Assembly: GCA_023390555.1 (NCBI GenBank)
Contig: JAEWCQ010000002.1
Location: 1-64,000 of the forward strand
Length of the DNA: 64,000 bases
Direction of reading: 5' to 3'
Source: Bacillota bacterium
GTDB taxonomy: Bacteria > Bacillota > Clostridia > Lachnospirales > Lachnospiraceae
Shown one piece after another: positions 23,129-32,064 of the stretch; the first letter of the stretch is position 1; each line of letters starts with the position of its first letter. Under the pieces are notes generated by a model. It did not search any database. It was not told where the DNA came from and worked only from the letters and a program-made list of their open reading frames with translations. Both the position numbers and the translations under genes were made by a program.

Positions 23129-23704
23129 ATGTCACAGACTACAAAAAGAGCACTGGAAGCGTCGCTGAAAAAACTGCTCTTGCAAAAACCTCTGGACAAG
23201 ATTACGATCAATGATATCACCGAGGACTGCGAGATCAACCGGATGACCTTTTATTATCATTTCAAAAACATTTACGAACTTGTGGAATGGTCCTGTGTGG
23301 AGGATGCCGCAAAAGTGCTGGATGGGAAGAAGACCTATGACACCTGGCAGCAGGGCTTTTTGAATATCTTTGAGGCCGTTCTGGACAACAGGCCGTTTAT
23401 TATGAATGTATACCATTCGGTGAGCCGGGAGCAGGTCGAGATCTATCTTTACAAGTTGACCTACGATCTGTTAAAAGGAGTTGTGGAAGAGAAAGCGGCA
23501 GGGATGAATGTCAGTGATTCGGACAAGCGGTTCATTATTGATTTTTATAAATTTGCCTTTGTCGGACTGATGCTTGACTGGATCAAAAACGGAATGAAAG
23601 AAGACCCGGAGCAGATTATCAACAGGCTCAGTATCCTGATTCAGGGAGATATTATAAAAGCCCTGAACAATTACAGAACAGATAAATTTCATCACTTTTC
23701 CTAG
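23129..23704 (+). CDS. TetR-family regulator (DhaS-like)
   Basis: Regulator of 191 residues. Helix-turn-helix: KITINDITEDCEINRMTFYY, followed by HFKNIYELVEW. The C-terminal domain resembles the TetR_C/DhaS group. Start 23129 has AAAGGAG about 8 bases upstream. It is likely to control the oleate hydratase gene that follows; a long inverted repeat lies between them. Confidence 0.86.
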   Translation: MSQTTKRALEASLKKLLLQKPLDKITINDITEDCEINRMTFYYHFKNIYELVEWSCVEDAAKVLDGKKTYDTWQQGFLNIFEAVLDNRPFIMNVYHSVSREQVEIYLYKLTYDLLKGVVEEKAAGMNVSDSDKRFIIDFYKFAFVGLMLDWIKNGMKEDPEQIINRLSILIQGDIIKALNNYRTDKFHHFS

Positions 23705-23722
23705 AGGGATGAAAAACTATAC

Positions 23723-23765
23723 AAAGAATGCGTTTTGATAAAAGTTTTATCAGAATGCATTCTTT
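23723..23765. terminator. Long near-perfect inverted repeat between TetR and ohyA
   Basis: Two 21-base arms, AAAGAATGCGTTTTGATAAAA and its near complement (two mismatches), are separated by one base. It probably serves as the TetR terminator; with A/T flanks it may work both ways. It could also be an operator. Confidence 0.6.
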
Positions 23766-23832
23766 ATTTATTGTGAGTGAAGAGAAAATGGTTAAAATAA
23801 AATTAGAAATATAAATTGAAGGAGGAAATAAT

Positions 23833-25608
23833 ATGTATTATTCCAGTGGAAATTACGAAGCTTTTGCAAATCCGGTGAAACCGGAAGATGTCGACCGTAA
23901 ATCAGCTTATATTGTGGGTTCCGGTCTTGCAGCATTGGCGGCAGCCTGCTATCTGGTACGGGACGGTCAGATGAAAGGCGAGAGAGTGCACATCCTTGAG
24001 AAAGATCCGATTCCGGGGGGTGCCTGCGACGGCTATCAGTATGATAATATCGGATATGTCATGCGCGGCGGCAGAGAGATGGATAACCATTTTGAGTGTA
24101 TGTGGGATCTGTTCCGTTCGATTCCTTCGATTGAGACCGAAAATGTAAGTGTTCTGGATGAATACTATTGGCTCAACAAAAAAGATCCAAACTATTCACT
24201 GATGCGTGCTACTGAGAACAAAGGAAAAGATGCACATACCGATGGAAAATTTGGTCTGTCCGACAAGGGCGCAATGGAAATCATGGAACTGTTTTTTACG
24301 TCAGATGAAAAACTATATGATAAACGTATCGATGAAGTATTTGACAAGGAGGTACTGGACTCCAATTTCTGGATGTACTGGCGGACGATGTTCGCGTTTG
24401 AGAACTGGCACAGCGCTCTGGAAATGAAGCTCTATATCAGGCGTTTTATCCATCACGTCGGTGGTCTGCCGGATTTCAAAGCACTGCGTTTTACAAAATA
24501 CAACCAGTATGAATCCATGATCCTTCCGATGATAAAATATCTGGAGTCATTTGATGTACAGGTTCATTACAATACCAAAGTGGTAAACGTGGAATTCGAT
24601 ATAAAAAAAGACAGAAAGCTGGCAAAACGTATTGTCGTGATACGGGAGGGGGAAGAGGACTACATTGATCTGACCGAAAATGATCTGGTGTTCATTACCA
24701 ACGGAGGATGCGTCGAGAACTCCGACCTCGGCAGCCAGGATAAGCCGGCAGCCTTCCGCAAAGAAATCAAAGAAGGCGGAGGATGGGATATGTGGCGGAA
24801 AATCGCCGCACAGGATGCGTCTTTTGGAAATCCAGACAAGTTCTGCTATGATCCGGAGCAGAGTAACTGGATGTCAGCTACCGTGACCACACTGGATGAC
24901 CGGATTCCGCCGTACATTCAAGGTATCTGTATGCGCAATCCATTCAGCGGAAATGTCGTCACAGGCGGAATTGTCACGGTCAGAGATTCCAACTGGCTTA
25001 TGAGCTGGACGTTTAACCGCCAGCCGCAGTTCCGTAATCAGCCAAAAGGACAGCTGGTGGGATGGATTTATGGTCTTTTCAGCGACAAACCGGGTAACTT
25101 TGTAAAAAAGACAATGCGGGAATGCACCGGTAAAGAAATCTGTATGGAATGGCTGTACCACATGGGCGTTCCGGAGAATGAGATTGAAGATATGGCCGAG
25201 CACAGTGCAAATACCGTACCTTGCATGATGCCGTATATCACCGCGTTCTTTATGCCGCGTGCCGCAGGTGACCGGCCGGCTGTCGTACCGGAGGGCAGTG
25301 TGAATTTCGCATTCCTGGGGCAGTTTGCCGAGACAGAACGAGACACCATCTTCACGACGGAATATTCCATACGTACCGGTATGGAGGCTGTCTATACGCT
25401 GTTAAATATCGATCGCGGCGTTCCGGAAGTCTGGGGAAGTGTCTTTGACATCCGTGATCTGCTCAATGCGACGGTCCAGCTGCGCGATGGGAAAAAGATA
25501 ACGGAGATGGATCTTGGATTGAAAGAACGGCTGGCAATAAAGGGGATGCTGAAAAAAATAAAAGGAACGGATATTGAGAAACTTCTCAAAAAATATAAGC
25601 TGATATAA
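23833..25608 (+). CDS. ohyA: Oleate hydratase
   Basis: FAD-dependent fatty-acid hydratase (MCRA family) of 591 residues, the normal length. It adds water to the cis-9 double bond of oleate or linoleate to give 10-hydroxy acids. FAD-binding GSGLAALAAACYLVRDG at ~30 and the HILEKDPIPGGACDGYQ segment fit the family, as do the RGGREMDNHFECMWDLF block and GGIVTVRDSNWLMSWT. Peripheral membrane association is typical. RBS GGAGG. It follows a TetR gene that may sense fatty acids. In gut bacteria this detoxifies unsaturated fatty acids (family knowledge). Confidence 0.95.
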   Translation: MYYSSGNYEAFANPVKPEDVDRKSAYIVGSGLAALAAACYLVRDGQMKGERVHILEKDPIPGGACDGYQYDNIGYVMRGGREMDNHFECMWDLFRSIPSIETENVSVLDEYYWLNKKDPNYSLMRATENKGKDAHTDGKFGLSDKGAMEIMELFFTSDEKLYDKRIDEVFDKEVLDSNFWMYWRTMFAFENWHSALEMKLYIRRFIHHVGGLPDFKALRFTKYNQYESMILPMIKYLESFDVQVHYNTKVVNVEFDIKKDRKLAKRIVVIREGEEDYIDLTENDLVFITNGGCVENSDLGSQDKPAAFRKEIKEGGGWDMWRKIAAQDASFGNPDKFCYDPEQSNWMSATVTTLDDRIPPYIQGICMRNPFSGNVVTGGIVTVRDSNWLMSWTFNRQPQFRNQPKGQLVGWIYGLFSDKPGNFVKKTMRECTGKEICMEWLYHMGVPENEIEDMAEHSANTVPCMMPYITAFFMPRAAGDRPAVVPEGSVNFAFLGQFAETERDTIFTTEYSIRTGMEAVYTLLNIDRGVPEVWGSVFDIRDLLNATVQLRDGKKITEMDLGLKERLAIKGMLKKIKGTDIEKLLKKYKLI

Positions 25609-25712
25609 AAACGCAGCAGGAGGCTTTCCGGTCAGTTTACACGTGCAAAAGCAGAAAGAAAGTGGTAAACTGGAAAAAATGAAGTTTCACAAAGGAAAGC
25701 TGAGGTGCGAAA

Positions 25713-26216
25713 ATGAGTTTGACCTTTCGATATGCGGAAGAATCGGATACGGCGCTGATTTTAGAATTTATCAAGGCGCTGGCTGAATATGAGAACATGC
25801 TGGATGAGGTTGTCGCTACAGAGGAGACACTCAGAGAATGGCTTTTTGCACAGAAAAAGGCGGAGGTACTGTTTGCAGTAGCAGATGGAACAGAAGTGGG
25901 CTTTGCATTGTTTTTCCACAATTTCTCCACCTTTTTGGGAAAAGCCGGAATTTATCTGGAAGATCTGTATGTGAAACAGGAATACCGCGGATTTGGATAT
26001 GGGAAGTCGATTCTCAAAGAACTTGCCAGAATAGCGGTTGAGCGGGGATGCGGCAGACTGGAATGGTGGTGTCTTAACTGGAATCAGCCGAGTATTGATT
26101 TCTATTTATCCATGGGAGCAGAAGCAATGGATGAATGGACCGTCTACCGGATCTCCGGTGATACGCTTCAGAATATGGCAGAACCAAAAGAACAGAATAC
26201 GAATGACAGAAAATGA
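25713..26216 (+). CDS. GNAT acetyltransferase, diamine/thialysine type
   Basis: Acetyl-CoA-dependent N-acetyltransferase of 167 residues. The acetyl-CoA loop is LEDLYVKQEYRGFGYGKSIL, and ARIAVERGCGRLEWWCLNWN with FYLSMGA is characteristic of the SSAT-like (spermidine/diamine or thialysine) branch. Possible substrate is a polyamine or lysine analogue, which would connect loosely with the amine importer 10 kb upstream (inference). Confidence 0.85.
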   Translation: MSLTFRYAEESDTALILEFIKALAEYENMLDEVVATEETLREWLFAQKKAEVLFAVADGTEVGFALFFHNFSTFLGKAGIYLEDLYVKQEYRGFGYGKSILKELARIAVERGCGRLEWWCLNWNQPSIDFYLSMGAEAMDEWTVYRISGDTLQNMAEPKEQNTNDRK

Positions 26217-26235
26217 GGACAGGGAGGCAGACAAG

Positions 26236-26862
26236 ATGAAAGTAATGTTATTAAATGGCAGTCCAAATCAGAACGGATGCAGTGCGACCGCTTTGGAGGA
26301 AATCCGCAGTACGCTTACGGCAGAAGGAATCGAAAGCGAAACGGTCTGGATCGGGAAAAAGCCGATTGCGGGCTGTATTGCCTGTGGTTATTGCTATAAG
26401 GCAGGAAAATGCGTCTTTGCAGATGATAAGGTAAATGAAACAGCGGAAAAATTTCAGGAATGTGACGGTCTGATCGTTGCTTCGCCGGTTCACTATGCGG
26501 CAGCAGGCGGTGCAATCACCTCATTTCTGGATCGTTTTTTCTATTCCTGCAACAAGGAAGAACTGCGGCTGAAGCCTGCAGCAAGTGTGGTATCATGCAG
26601 ACGCGGTGGTGCAGTCGGGGCATTTGACCAGCTGAACAAATATTTTACAATCAGTGAAATGCCGGTCGTTTCGGCATCCTATTGGAATCAGGTGCACGGA
26701 AATACACCGGATGAGGTACGTCAGGATCTGGAAGGCATGCGCACGATGCGTGTTCTTGCGAAAAATATGGCATATCTGCTGAAAGCGTTGGACCTGGCAA
26801 AAAGCGGCGGACTGGAATGTCCGGAAGCAGAGCCGCGGATTATGACGAATTTTATCCGATAA
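26236..26862 (+). CDS. Flavodoxin-fold NAD(P)H oxidoreductase
   Basis: FMN-binding protein of 208 residues (NADPH-dependent FMN reductase/iron-sulfur flavoprotein group). MKVMLLNGSPNQNGCS is the FMN-phosphate loop. The motif CIACGYCYKAGKCVF gives a Cys cluster that could hold an iron-sulfur centre. VASPVHYAAAGGAI binds the flavin ring. Start 26236 has GGGAGG upstream, 20 bases after the GNAT gene. Substrate unknown. Confidence 0.85.
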   Translation: MKVMLLNGSPNQNGCSATALEEIRSTLTAEGIESETVWIGKKPIAGCIACGYCYKAGKCVFADDKVNETAEKFQECDGLIVASPVHYAAAGGAITSFLDRFFYSCNKEELRLKPAASVVSCRRGGAVGAFDQLNKYFTISEMPVVSASYWNQVHGNTPDEVRQDLEGMRTMRVLAKNMAYLLKALDLAKSGGLECPEAEPRIMTNFIR

Positions 26863-26904
26863 CGGAGGTAAGAATCCGCAGTCCTATACCAGAGGAGACA
26901 TACG

Positions 26905-27783
26905 ATGCATGAAGTGAAGGTGAAGGGAATTCTGTCCGCACAGAATGGAATGAACATATACCGGGGCTGTTCTCATGGCTGTATCTACTGCGATGCAAGG
27001 AGCACATGCTACCAGATGCAGCATTTGTTCGAAGATATCGAGGTGAAAATCAACGCACCTGAGCTGCTCGAGCAGGCACTAAGAGGCAAACGCAGAAAAT
27101 GTATGATAGGGACCGGAGCTATGAGCGATCCCTATATGCCAATCGAAAAAAATCTCAAACTGACCAGAAGATGCCTGGAATTGATTGATGCATATGGTTT
27201 TGGAATCGCAATACAGACCAAATCAGATCTGATACTGCGAGATCTCGATCTTCTGCGAAGCATTCATCGGAAAGCGAAATGTGTGGTACAGATGACGCTG
27301 ACGACTTTTGATGATGGGCTGTGCAGTATCCTTGAGCCAAATGTCTGCGTGACCAGCAAAAGGGCAGAGGTCTTAACGGCTTTGCGGGACGAGGGAATTC
27401 CTGTCATCGTGTGGATGACCCCGCTGCTTCCGTTTATCAATGATACGGAAGAGAATATACGGGGTATACTGGATTACTGTATACAGGCTAAAGTATACGG
27501 ACTGATGTATTTTGATATCGGCGTAACGCTGCGTGACGGCGACAGACAGTATTTTTACCGGAAACTGGATGAACATTTTCCGGGCATGAAAGAGGCTTAT
27601 ATCCAGACTTACGGCAATGCTTATCAGCTGCCTTCGCCGGACAGCGCATACCTGTCAGAACTGGTACGCAAGGAATGCGGACAGCATGGAATAGTCTGTG
27701 ATACGGAAAGCCTGTTTGCCTATATGCATCTTTTGGAAGACAGGCACGCCGGTGAACAGATGAGCCTGTTTGATCTGTTGTGA
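26905..27783 (+). CDS. SPL-type radical SAM protein
   Basis: Radical S-adenosylmethionine enzyme of 292 residues with the cluster motif CSHGCIYC (CxxxCxxC) near residue 24 and a TIM-barrel-like body (GTGAMSDPYMPIEKNLKLTR; TKSDLILRDLDLL). It resembles the Rv2578c/spore-photoproduct-lyase-like proteins that are common in clostridia and have no established reaction. No peptide substrate lies beside it; the five-Cys peptides are 18 kb away, so a link is not supported. Confidence 0.85.
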   Translation: MHEVKVKGILSAQNGMNIYRGCSHGCIYCDARSTCYQMQHLFEDIEVKINAPELLEQALRGKRRKCMIGTGAMSDPYMPIEKNLKLTRRCLELIDAYGFGIAIQTKSDLILRDLDLLRSIHRKAKCVVQMTLTTFDDGLCSILEPNVCVTSKRAEVLTALRDEGIPVIVWMTPLLPFINDTEENIRGILDYCIQAKVYGLMYFDIGVTLRDGDRQYFYRKLDEHFPGMKEAYIQTYGNAYQLPSPDSAYLSELVRKECGQHGIVCDTESLFAYMHLLEDRHAGEQMSLFDLL

Positions 27784-27803
27784 GAGGACAGGAATGAAAA
27801 TCC

Positions 27804-27854
27804 AAAGCACCCAGGACGATAGGATGAAAAACTATCGTCCTGGGTGCTTTTTCG
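27804..27854 (+). terminator. Strong terminator after the radical SAM gene
   Basis: A perfect 19-bp stem (AAAGCACCCAGGACGATAG with its complement) around a 9-base loop ends in TTTTT. The A tract on the other side could also serve the minus strand. Confidence 0.93.
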
Positions 27855-28103
27855 TGCGTGAACTGCAATTTCATAGCTATGAAAAATGTGCGTAGTTTGG
27901 ACTTGCTGCTATTTTAGGAAAAAACTATACTGTGAATGTGTGTGAAAAAGAGTAAAATTCAAATAAAACAGGATGGGCAGTGTCATGAAAAAATACATAA
28001 TTACAATTCTTGGAATCTCGTGAGACTCACAGCATTGCTGTTTCAGGTGATGTATACAATGGAAAACAGTAGCCGAACCGGAACCAGCTATGAAAATCGC
28101 ATC
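27855..28103. other. Gene-free gap before the convergent exporter
   Basis: No supportable gene. A short reading frame from 27985 (MKKYIITILGIS then stop) could be a decayed membrane-protein start, but nothing downstream continues it convincingly. Confidence 0.4.
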
Positions 28104-29552
28104 TCAAACGTTGTCTTTTTTTGCAGATTTGTTCTGGTGTGCGGCCAGAAAAAGTGAGGGAATCATTGCAAGCACGGTAAAACCAATCGACCACCAGAAG
28201 GCGACATTGTATGCACTGGTAACAGTCTGTATAGCTGATACTGAGTGACTGGCTAACTGATGCTCCACAATCGTTGCAAGGATCGCTGATCCGAAAGCAC
28301 CGCCAACTGTCTGGAATATCCGCGTGGCAATACTGGCGTGAGGAATCTGATTATTGTTCAGCCCGACATAGGCGGATACCATGATTGGGATGAACACGCC
28401 GCCCAGACCCGCTCCGCGTATCAACAGTGCCGCAGCTAACAGAATTTGATTCGTTGCCGAACTGGCAAAGGCGAATGGCAATGTACCGATAGCCGTGATT
28501 ACGAGGCTTACCAGGACGATTGGGCGTGCACCCATTTTATCGGTCAGTTTTCCCATCTGACTTCTTGTCAATAACATGCCAATCCCTTGTGGAATTAATA
28601 AAAGACCGGCATACAAAACGCTTTCGCCGCGCACCTGCTGGTAAAATAATGGCAGAAGAAGCAGACCGCCGTTGGATATGATCCCAGACATAAAAAGCAA
28701 AATGGTTGAAGCGGAAAAATTACGTGATTGAAACAGATGCAAGTTAAGCACCGGGGGAATCTTCGTATGTAAGGCGTAGACAATAAACACAGCGATCAGA
28801 AGTAATCCGAGTATTACAGGAACAAGCACGGCACTGCTGTTTAGGCCACCGTGGGAGGCTATTTGAGAAATTCCGTAAACGAGCAGAGCAAAGGCCGGAG
28901 ATAACAGCAGAAGACCGGCGATGTCTAGAGGCTGGTTTTGGTCGGATGGGCTGTCTTTTGGTATTCCCCACAGGGCTAACAGTAAGGCAATTATCGTCAC
29001 GGGAATATTGACATAGAAAATCCAGCGCCAGCCTAAGCTGTTTACAATAACTCCGCCCAGCACCGGACCAAGAATCGGTGCGAGCATTATGGGTACACTG
29101 GTTATGGATGCCATACGTCCCATATTGCGGCCACCGGATAACTGAAAAAGCATGGTAGTCATAGTCGGCATCAGCAGACCTGCGCCAATTCCCTGCAGAA
29201 GCCGAAATCCGATCAGGAAACCGATATTCCAGGACAGCGAAGATAGAATGGAACCCGCAAGAAATAACACCAGCGAAAATTGATACAGCCGCTTGCCGCC
29301 GAAACGCTGAATCGCCCATCCCGAAATCGGTACTGCCACGGCCATTGCCAGCACATACCCTGTAATGACCCACTGAATGACGGAAACGGTGCTTTTCATG
29401 TCACTTGCTAAGGTTTTTATCGCTACATTGACCATCGTAGAATCCAATAACGGCGCGAGAGAACCTAACACTAAGATGAATGATAATTTCAGCAGTGCCG
29501 GGTCGAGTTTTTCTTTCTGAGGTTTCGCAGCGTATGATTTATTTTTTTCCAT
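28104..29552 (-). CDS. DHA2/EmrB-type MFS multidrug exporter
   Basis: Membrane antiporter of 482 residues with about 14 predicted helices. Motif D1 (LAPLLDSTMVNVAI), motif A (GWAIQRFGGKRLY) and motif C (APILGPVLGGVI) are present. Start at 29552 on the minus strand has AAGGAG upstream; the longer frame from 29615 would read through the shared promoter. Divergent from a TetR gene whose product is the likely repressor. It belongs to the same superfamily as the exporter at 6677 but clearly differs in sequence. Confidence 0.9.
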   Translation of the reverse strand: MEKNKSYAAKPQKEKLDPALLKLSFILVLGSLAPLLDSTMVNVAIKTLASDMKSTVSVIQWVITGYVLAMAVAVPISGWAIQRFGGKRLYQFSLVLFLAGSILSSLSWNIGFLIGFRLLQGIGAGLLMPTMTTMLFQLSGGRNMGRMASITSVPIMLAPILGPVLGGVIVNSLGWRWIFYVNIPVTIIALLLALWGIPKDSPSDQNQPLDIAGLLLLSPAFALLVYGISQIASHGGLNSSAVLVPVILGLLLIAVFIVYALHTKIPPVLNLHLFQSRNFSASTILLFMSGIISNGGLLLLPLFYQQVRGESVLYAGLLLIPQGIGMLLTRSQMGKLTDKMGARPIVLVSLVITAIGTLPFAFASSATNQILLAAALLIRGAGLGGVFIPIMVSAYVGLNNNQIPHASIATRIFQTVGGAFGSAILATIVEHQLASHSVSAIQTVTSAYNVAFWWSIGFTVLAMIPSLFLAAHQNKSAKKDNV

Positions 29553-29575
29553 AATTAGAATCTCCTTATTACCAT

Positions 29576-29625
29576 ATCTCTTATCGGAAGAGATTTTTGA
29601 TTTGTCTGACAACATGTTGTATAAT
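29576..29625. promoter_or_regulatory. Divergent TetR/exporter control region
   Basis: Plus-strand promoter TTGATT (29598-29603), 16-base spacer, TATAAT (29620-29625). The perfect palindrome ACAACATGTTGT (29609-29620) abuts the -10. A second dyad ATCTCTT-ATCGG-AAGAGAT is at 29576-29594 on the exporter side. These are candidate operators for the TetR protein. Confidence 0.6.
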
Positions 29626-29711
29626 CACATACTAATGGCTTAGTGATCCTGCATCAACCGACAATCATAGGGCACCTGTCGGTTTTTGAGGAGACGAAGG
29701 AGGATAAACCG

Positions 29712-30257
29712 ATGAATAAGCAGTCTGAAATTACAATGCAGACAAGAAAAAATTTAATGAATGCATTCTGGCAATTATACGGTGAGAAACGAATCGAAAA
29801 GATCACAGTAAAAGAAATCACAACGAAGGCAGGCTATAACAGAGGTACATTCTATGAATATTTTACGGATGTCTACGATGTGCTGGAGCAAATAGAAGCC
29901 TCCGTTCTGCCGAATTTGGCAAAGCATAAAAACATCATGGTAGATCGGAACACACAGCTGCCAATCAAACATCTGATTGAGGTGTATAGCAGAAACAAGG
30001 AATATTTTGTTGTCCTGTTAGGGAAAAATGGAGATCCTGCTTTTCAGGAGAAGATTAAGAACGTATATAAAGCATTGGTAAGACCGTACCTTCAATCTCT
30101 GGGCACAGATGACTTTACGTTAGAATGCGCGTTGGAATTTGCGCTGTCTGCGTTTATCGGGGTGTTGACGTATTGCTTTACGCAGGAAGAAGACCCGGAC
30201 ATAGAAAAGATGGTACAGCTCCTGTGGCAATTTATGAAGGACGGCATCATAAAATAG
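29712..30257 (+). CDS. TetR-family regulator of the divergent exporter
   Basis: Regulator of 181 residues. Helix-turn-helix KITVKEITTKAGYNRGTFYE, with YFTDVYDVLEQIE following; ligand domain with the DhaS-like C-terminal pattern. Start 29712 has AAGGAGG 8 bases upstream. Divergent orientation to the DHA2 exporter at 28104-29552 and palindromes in the shared region point to control of that exporter. Confidence 0.87.
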   Translation: MNKQSEITMQTRKNLMNAFWQLYGEKRIEKITVKEITTKAGYNRGTFYEYFTDVYDVLEQIEASVLPNLAKHKNIMVDRNTQLPIKHLIEVYSRNKEYFVVLLGKNGDPAFQEKIKNVYKALVRPYLQSLGTDDFTLECALEFALSAFIGVLTYCFTQEEDPDIEKMVQLLWQFMKDGIIK

Positions 30258-30296
30258 GCGATGTTTGCTAAGCCTGCGTTGTGCCGACACCGGGCT

Positions 30297-31511
30297 TTAA
30301 ACCTTTTCAAGTCTTATCGATGTAATTTCTTTGCTTTCATCAGCATCTATAATCAGTCGGTAACTGCCGCTTTCCACAGGAAATACCATAATATAGTTGT
30401 GTAAATTTGAGCTTACATTTATCCAGCTATACTTTACGAAATCATCGAATTTTAGGGAGTCACCCTTTGCAATCAGAGCTTCTGCTTCTGCTAAAGTAAT
30501 TTCTTTTCCATCAAAGTTTCCACTCCAGCCATCAGCCAAACTTTCCGTTTGAGTTAATTTATCAAAAACAGATGAATTCTGAGGTGTAAATCCAATACAG
30601 ACCAGCAGGATAACAACCATTGCCACAATATTCACCCAAACAGCGGGTTTTTTGTAATTCAATGCATTTTTAATCCGGAGTTTTGTATTGCCCTCACCAA
30701 AAGCAAGCGGACTGAGCAAACCACTCGTTTTTGCAGACAAAGAATACAGTAATATGCTGTATTCCCTGCGAATATCCATTCCTGCTTTTTTGAGAGCCGT
30801 TTCATCCGCTGATAATTCCATATCTTTTGTGAGTAATGTGTAAGATAACCAGACAATCGGATTAAACCAGTGCAGGATTGTAATCAGAAATGCAAGTGGT
30901 TTTATGAGATAGTCACGCCGCTTTATATGGACATTTTCATGGGACAGGACTAACATCAGTTCCTGCGCAGAAAGACCCACTGGAATGTAAATTTTAGGGC
31001 TGATTAATGATAAGACAAAGGGCGTAGTGATGCGGTCGGTTTCGTACACATTGTCCTGAATAAGAATCGCGTTCCTCAAACGGTGTTTCAAGCAGATGTA
31101 GCTTATCACTGTATAAAGGAGCAGAATGCAAACCCCTGAAATCCAAATCCATGAACCGATTAGCAACATGGCCTGCACGGAATTCCCGCTATTATTTTCA
31201 GTAGTTTCAGACTGCAGTATATTGTTAACATTATCATTCACAATGCTTTCTACAAACGTTAATCTGCTTTTGATTACCGGTGTTTCCTGTATGCCAATAT
31301 TTTGTGAGATGGTTTCCGTAGTTACCGGATTGAGACTGAGCGGAAGCTCAAATGAAAAAGGACAAGCAAGGTGGAAGAATACCGCCGCCCATAAAATATA
31401 GGAGAATACTTTTGGTGCCTTTTTCAATGGTAAACGAATAAGCGCAACAACCAGAGCGATAAAACTTGCCGTAAAACTCATATTTAGAACAGAAATAAAA
31501 ATATTACTCAT
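30297..31511 (-). CDS. blaR1: BlaR1/MecR1-like sensor metalloprotease
   Basis: M56-family membrane protease of about 404 residues. Several N-terminal helices carry a cytoplasmic zinc-protease domain with HENVH (in VLSHENVHIKRRDYL) and a downstream LSADETALKKAG. A last helix (~VNIVAMVVILLVCIGF) leads to a short outside domain of ~85 residues. That domain is much smaller than the penicillin-binding sensor domain of true BlaR1, so the signal is probably not a beta-lactam. ATG at 31511 overlaps the blaI stop by 8 bases, with GGGAGG upstream. Cleavage of BlaI upon signal is the family mechanism. Confidence 0.87.
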   Translation of the reverse strand: MSNIFISVLNMSFTASFIALVVALIRLPLKKAPKVFSYILWAAVFFHLACPFSFELPLSLNPVTTETISQNIGIQETPVIKSRLTFVESIVNDNVNNILQSETTENNSGNSVQAMLLIGSWIWISGVCILLLYTVISYICLKHRLRNAILIQDNVYETDRITTPFVLSLISPKIYIPVGLSAQELMLVLSHENVHIKRRDYLIKPLAFLITILHWFNPIVWLSYTLLTKDMELSADETALKKAGMDIRREYSILLYSLSAKTSGLLSPLAFGEGNTKLRIKNALNYKKPAVWVNIVAMVVILLVCIGFTPQNSSVFDKLTQTESLADGWSGNFDGKEITLAEAEALIAKGDSLKFDDFVKYSWINVSSNLHNYIMVFPVESGSYRLIIDADESKEITSIRLEKV

Positions 31512-31869
31512 GTTCACTCGCCTCCCTGATCATCGATATGATTTCATCCGCTTCTTTTTTGGATATCTTTTTGTCACTCAAAAAAGCAGTAATGAAGGTT
31601 GGCAAAGAACCACCAAAGTTCTTGGAGAGAAATGCTTCGCTCTCTTCTTTTTGTACCTGCTCACGTTGAACAAGCGCCGTTACAACAGCATTTTCGTTCT
31701 TTACAATTCCGCGCTGAGACAGACGTCGAATGGTTGTATAAGTGGTGGATTTCTTCCAGCCAAAATTTTCAAAGCAAAGTCTTGCAAGCTCAGTTGAATT
31801 TATTGGTTCCTGTTCCCATAACAAACACAGGAAGCGATATTCCGCATCAAATATTTTTAGATGATCCAT
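31504..31869 (-). CDS. blaI: BlaI/MecI/CopY-family repressor
   Basis: Winged-helix repressor of 121 residues (MDHLKIFDAEYRFLCLLWEQ; GWKKSTTYTTIRRLSQRGIV). It dimerises and binds dyad operators until cleaved by its BlaR1 partner. It is followed with an 8-base overlap by the protease gene. The 35-bp palindrome directly upstream is the likely operator. No beta-lactamase or penicillin-binding protein lies next to the pair, so the target beyond autoregulation is open. Confidence 0.9.
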   Translation of the reverse strand: MDHLKIFDAEYRFLCLLWEQEPINSTELARLCFENFGWKKSTTYTTIRRLSQRGIVKNENAVVTALVQREQVQKEESEAFLSKNFGGSLPTFITAFLSDKKISKKEADEIISMIREASEHE

Positions 31870-31895
31870 GATCGATGACCTCCTTAAAATCGGAC

Positions 31896-31945
31896 TACTG
31901 TGTTAAACCTAATTTAGGTTTAACACAGTAAACCTCGCATGTCAA
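31896..31945 (-). promoter_or_regulatory. blaI promoter with 35-bp perfect palindrome
   Basis: Minus strand -35 TTGACA (31940-31945), 17-base spacer, -10 TAAACC (31917-31922). A perfect palindrome with 17-base arms around a single T (31896-31930; arm TACTGTGTTAAACCTAA) covers the -10. It is far longer and more symmetrical than a typical BlaI box and could hold two overlapping sites. Confidence 0.85.
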
Positions 31946-32064
31946 TTACCAAAAATGTGATTTTTCAAAAATAGATGAAATTCTTTGCAACAGAATGGAA
32001 GAATCGTTACACTGTATATAGGAACACCAAAAGGGCGCGCACCCACGAAAAAAGAGGTGAAGTT

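Noticed and set aside
22503..23135. A 210-residue minus-strand frame opposite ogt
   Set aside because: It is antisense to a gene with the intact PCHR active site; codon and motif evidence support ogt.
26905..27783. The radical SAM protein as maturase of the Cys-rich peptides
   Set aside because: It is 18 kb from the nearest copy, lacks visible SPASM/RRE-type regions, and resembles the spore-photoproduct-lyase-like group.
27936..28157. A 73-residue frame upstream of the exporter's 3' end
   Set aside because: It overlaps the exporter gene, has no family features, and lacks a convincing ribosome site.
28744..29373. A 209-residue minus-strand frame inside the DHA2 exporter
   Set aside because: It is an alternative frame of a clear MFS transporter with no ribosome site or recognisable motifs.
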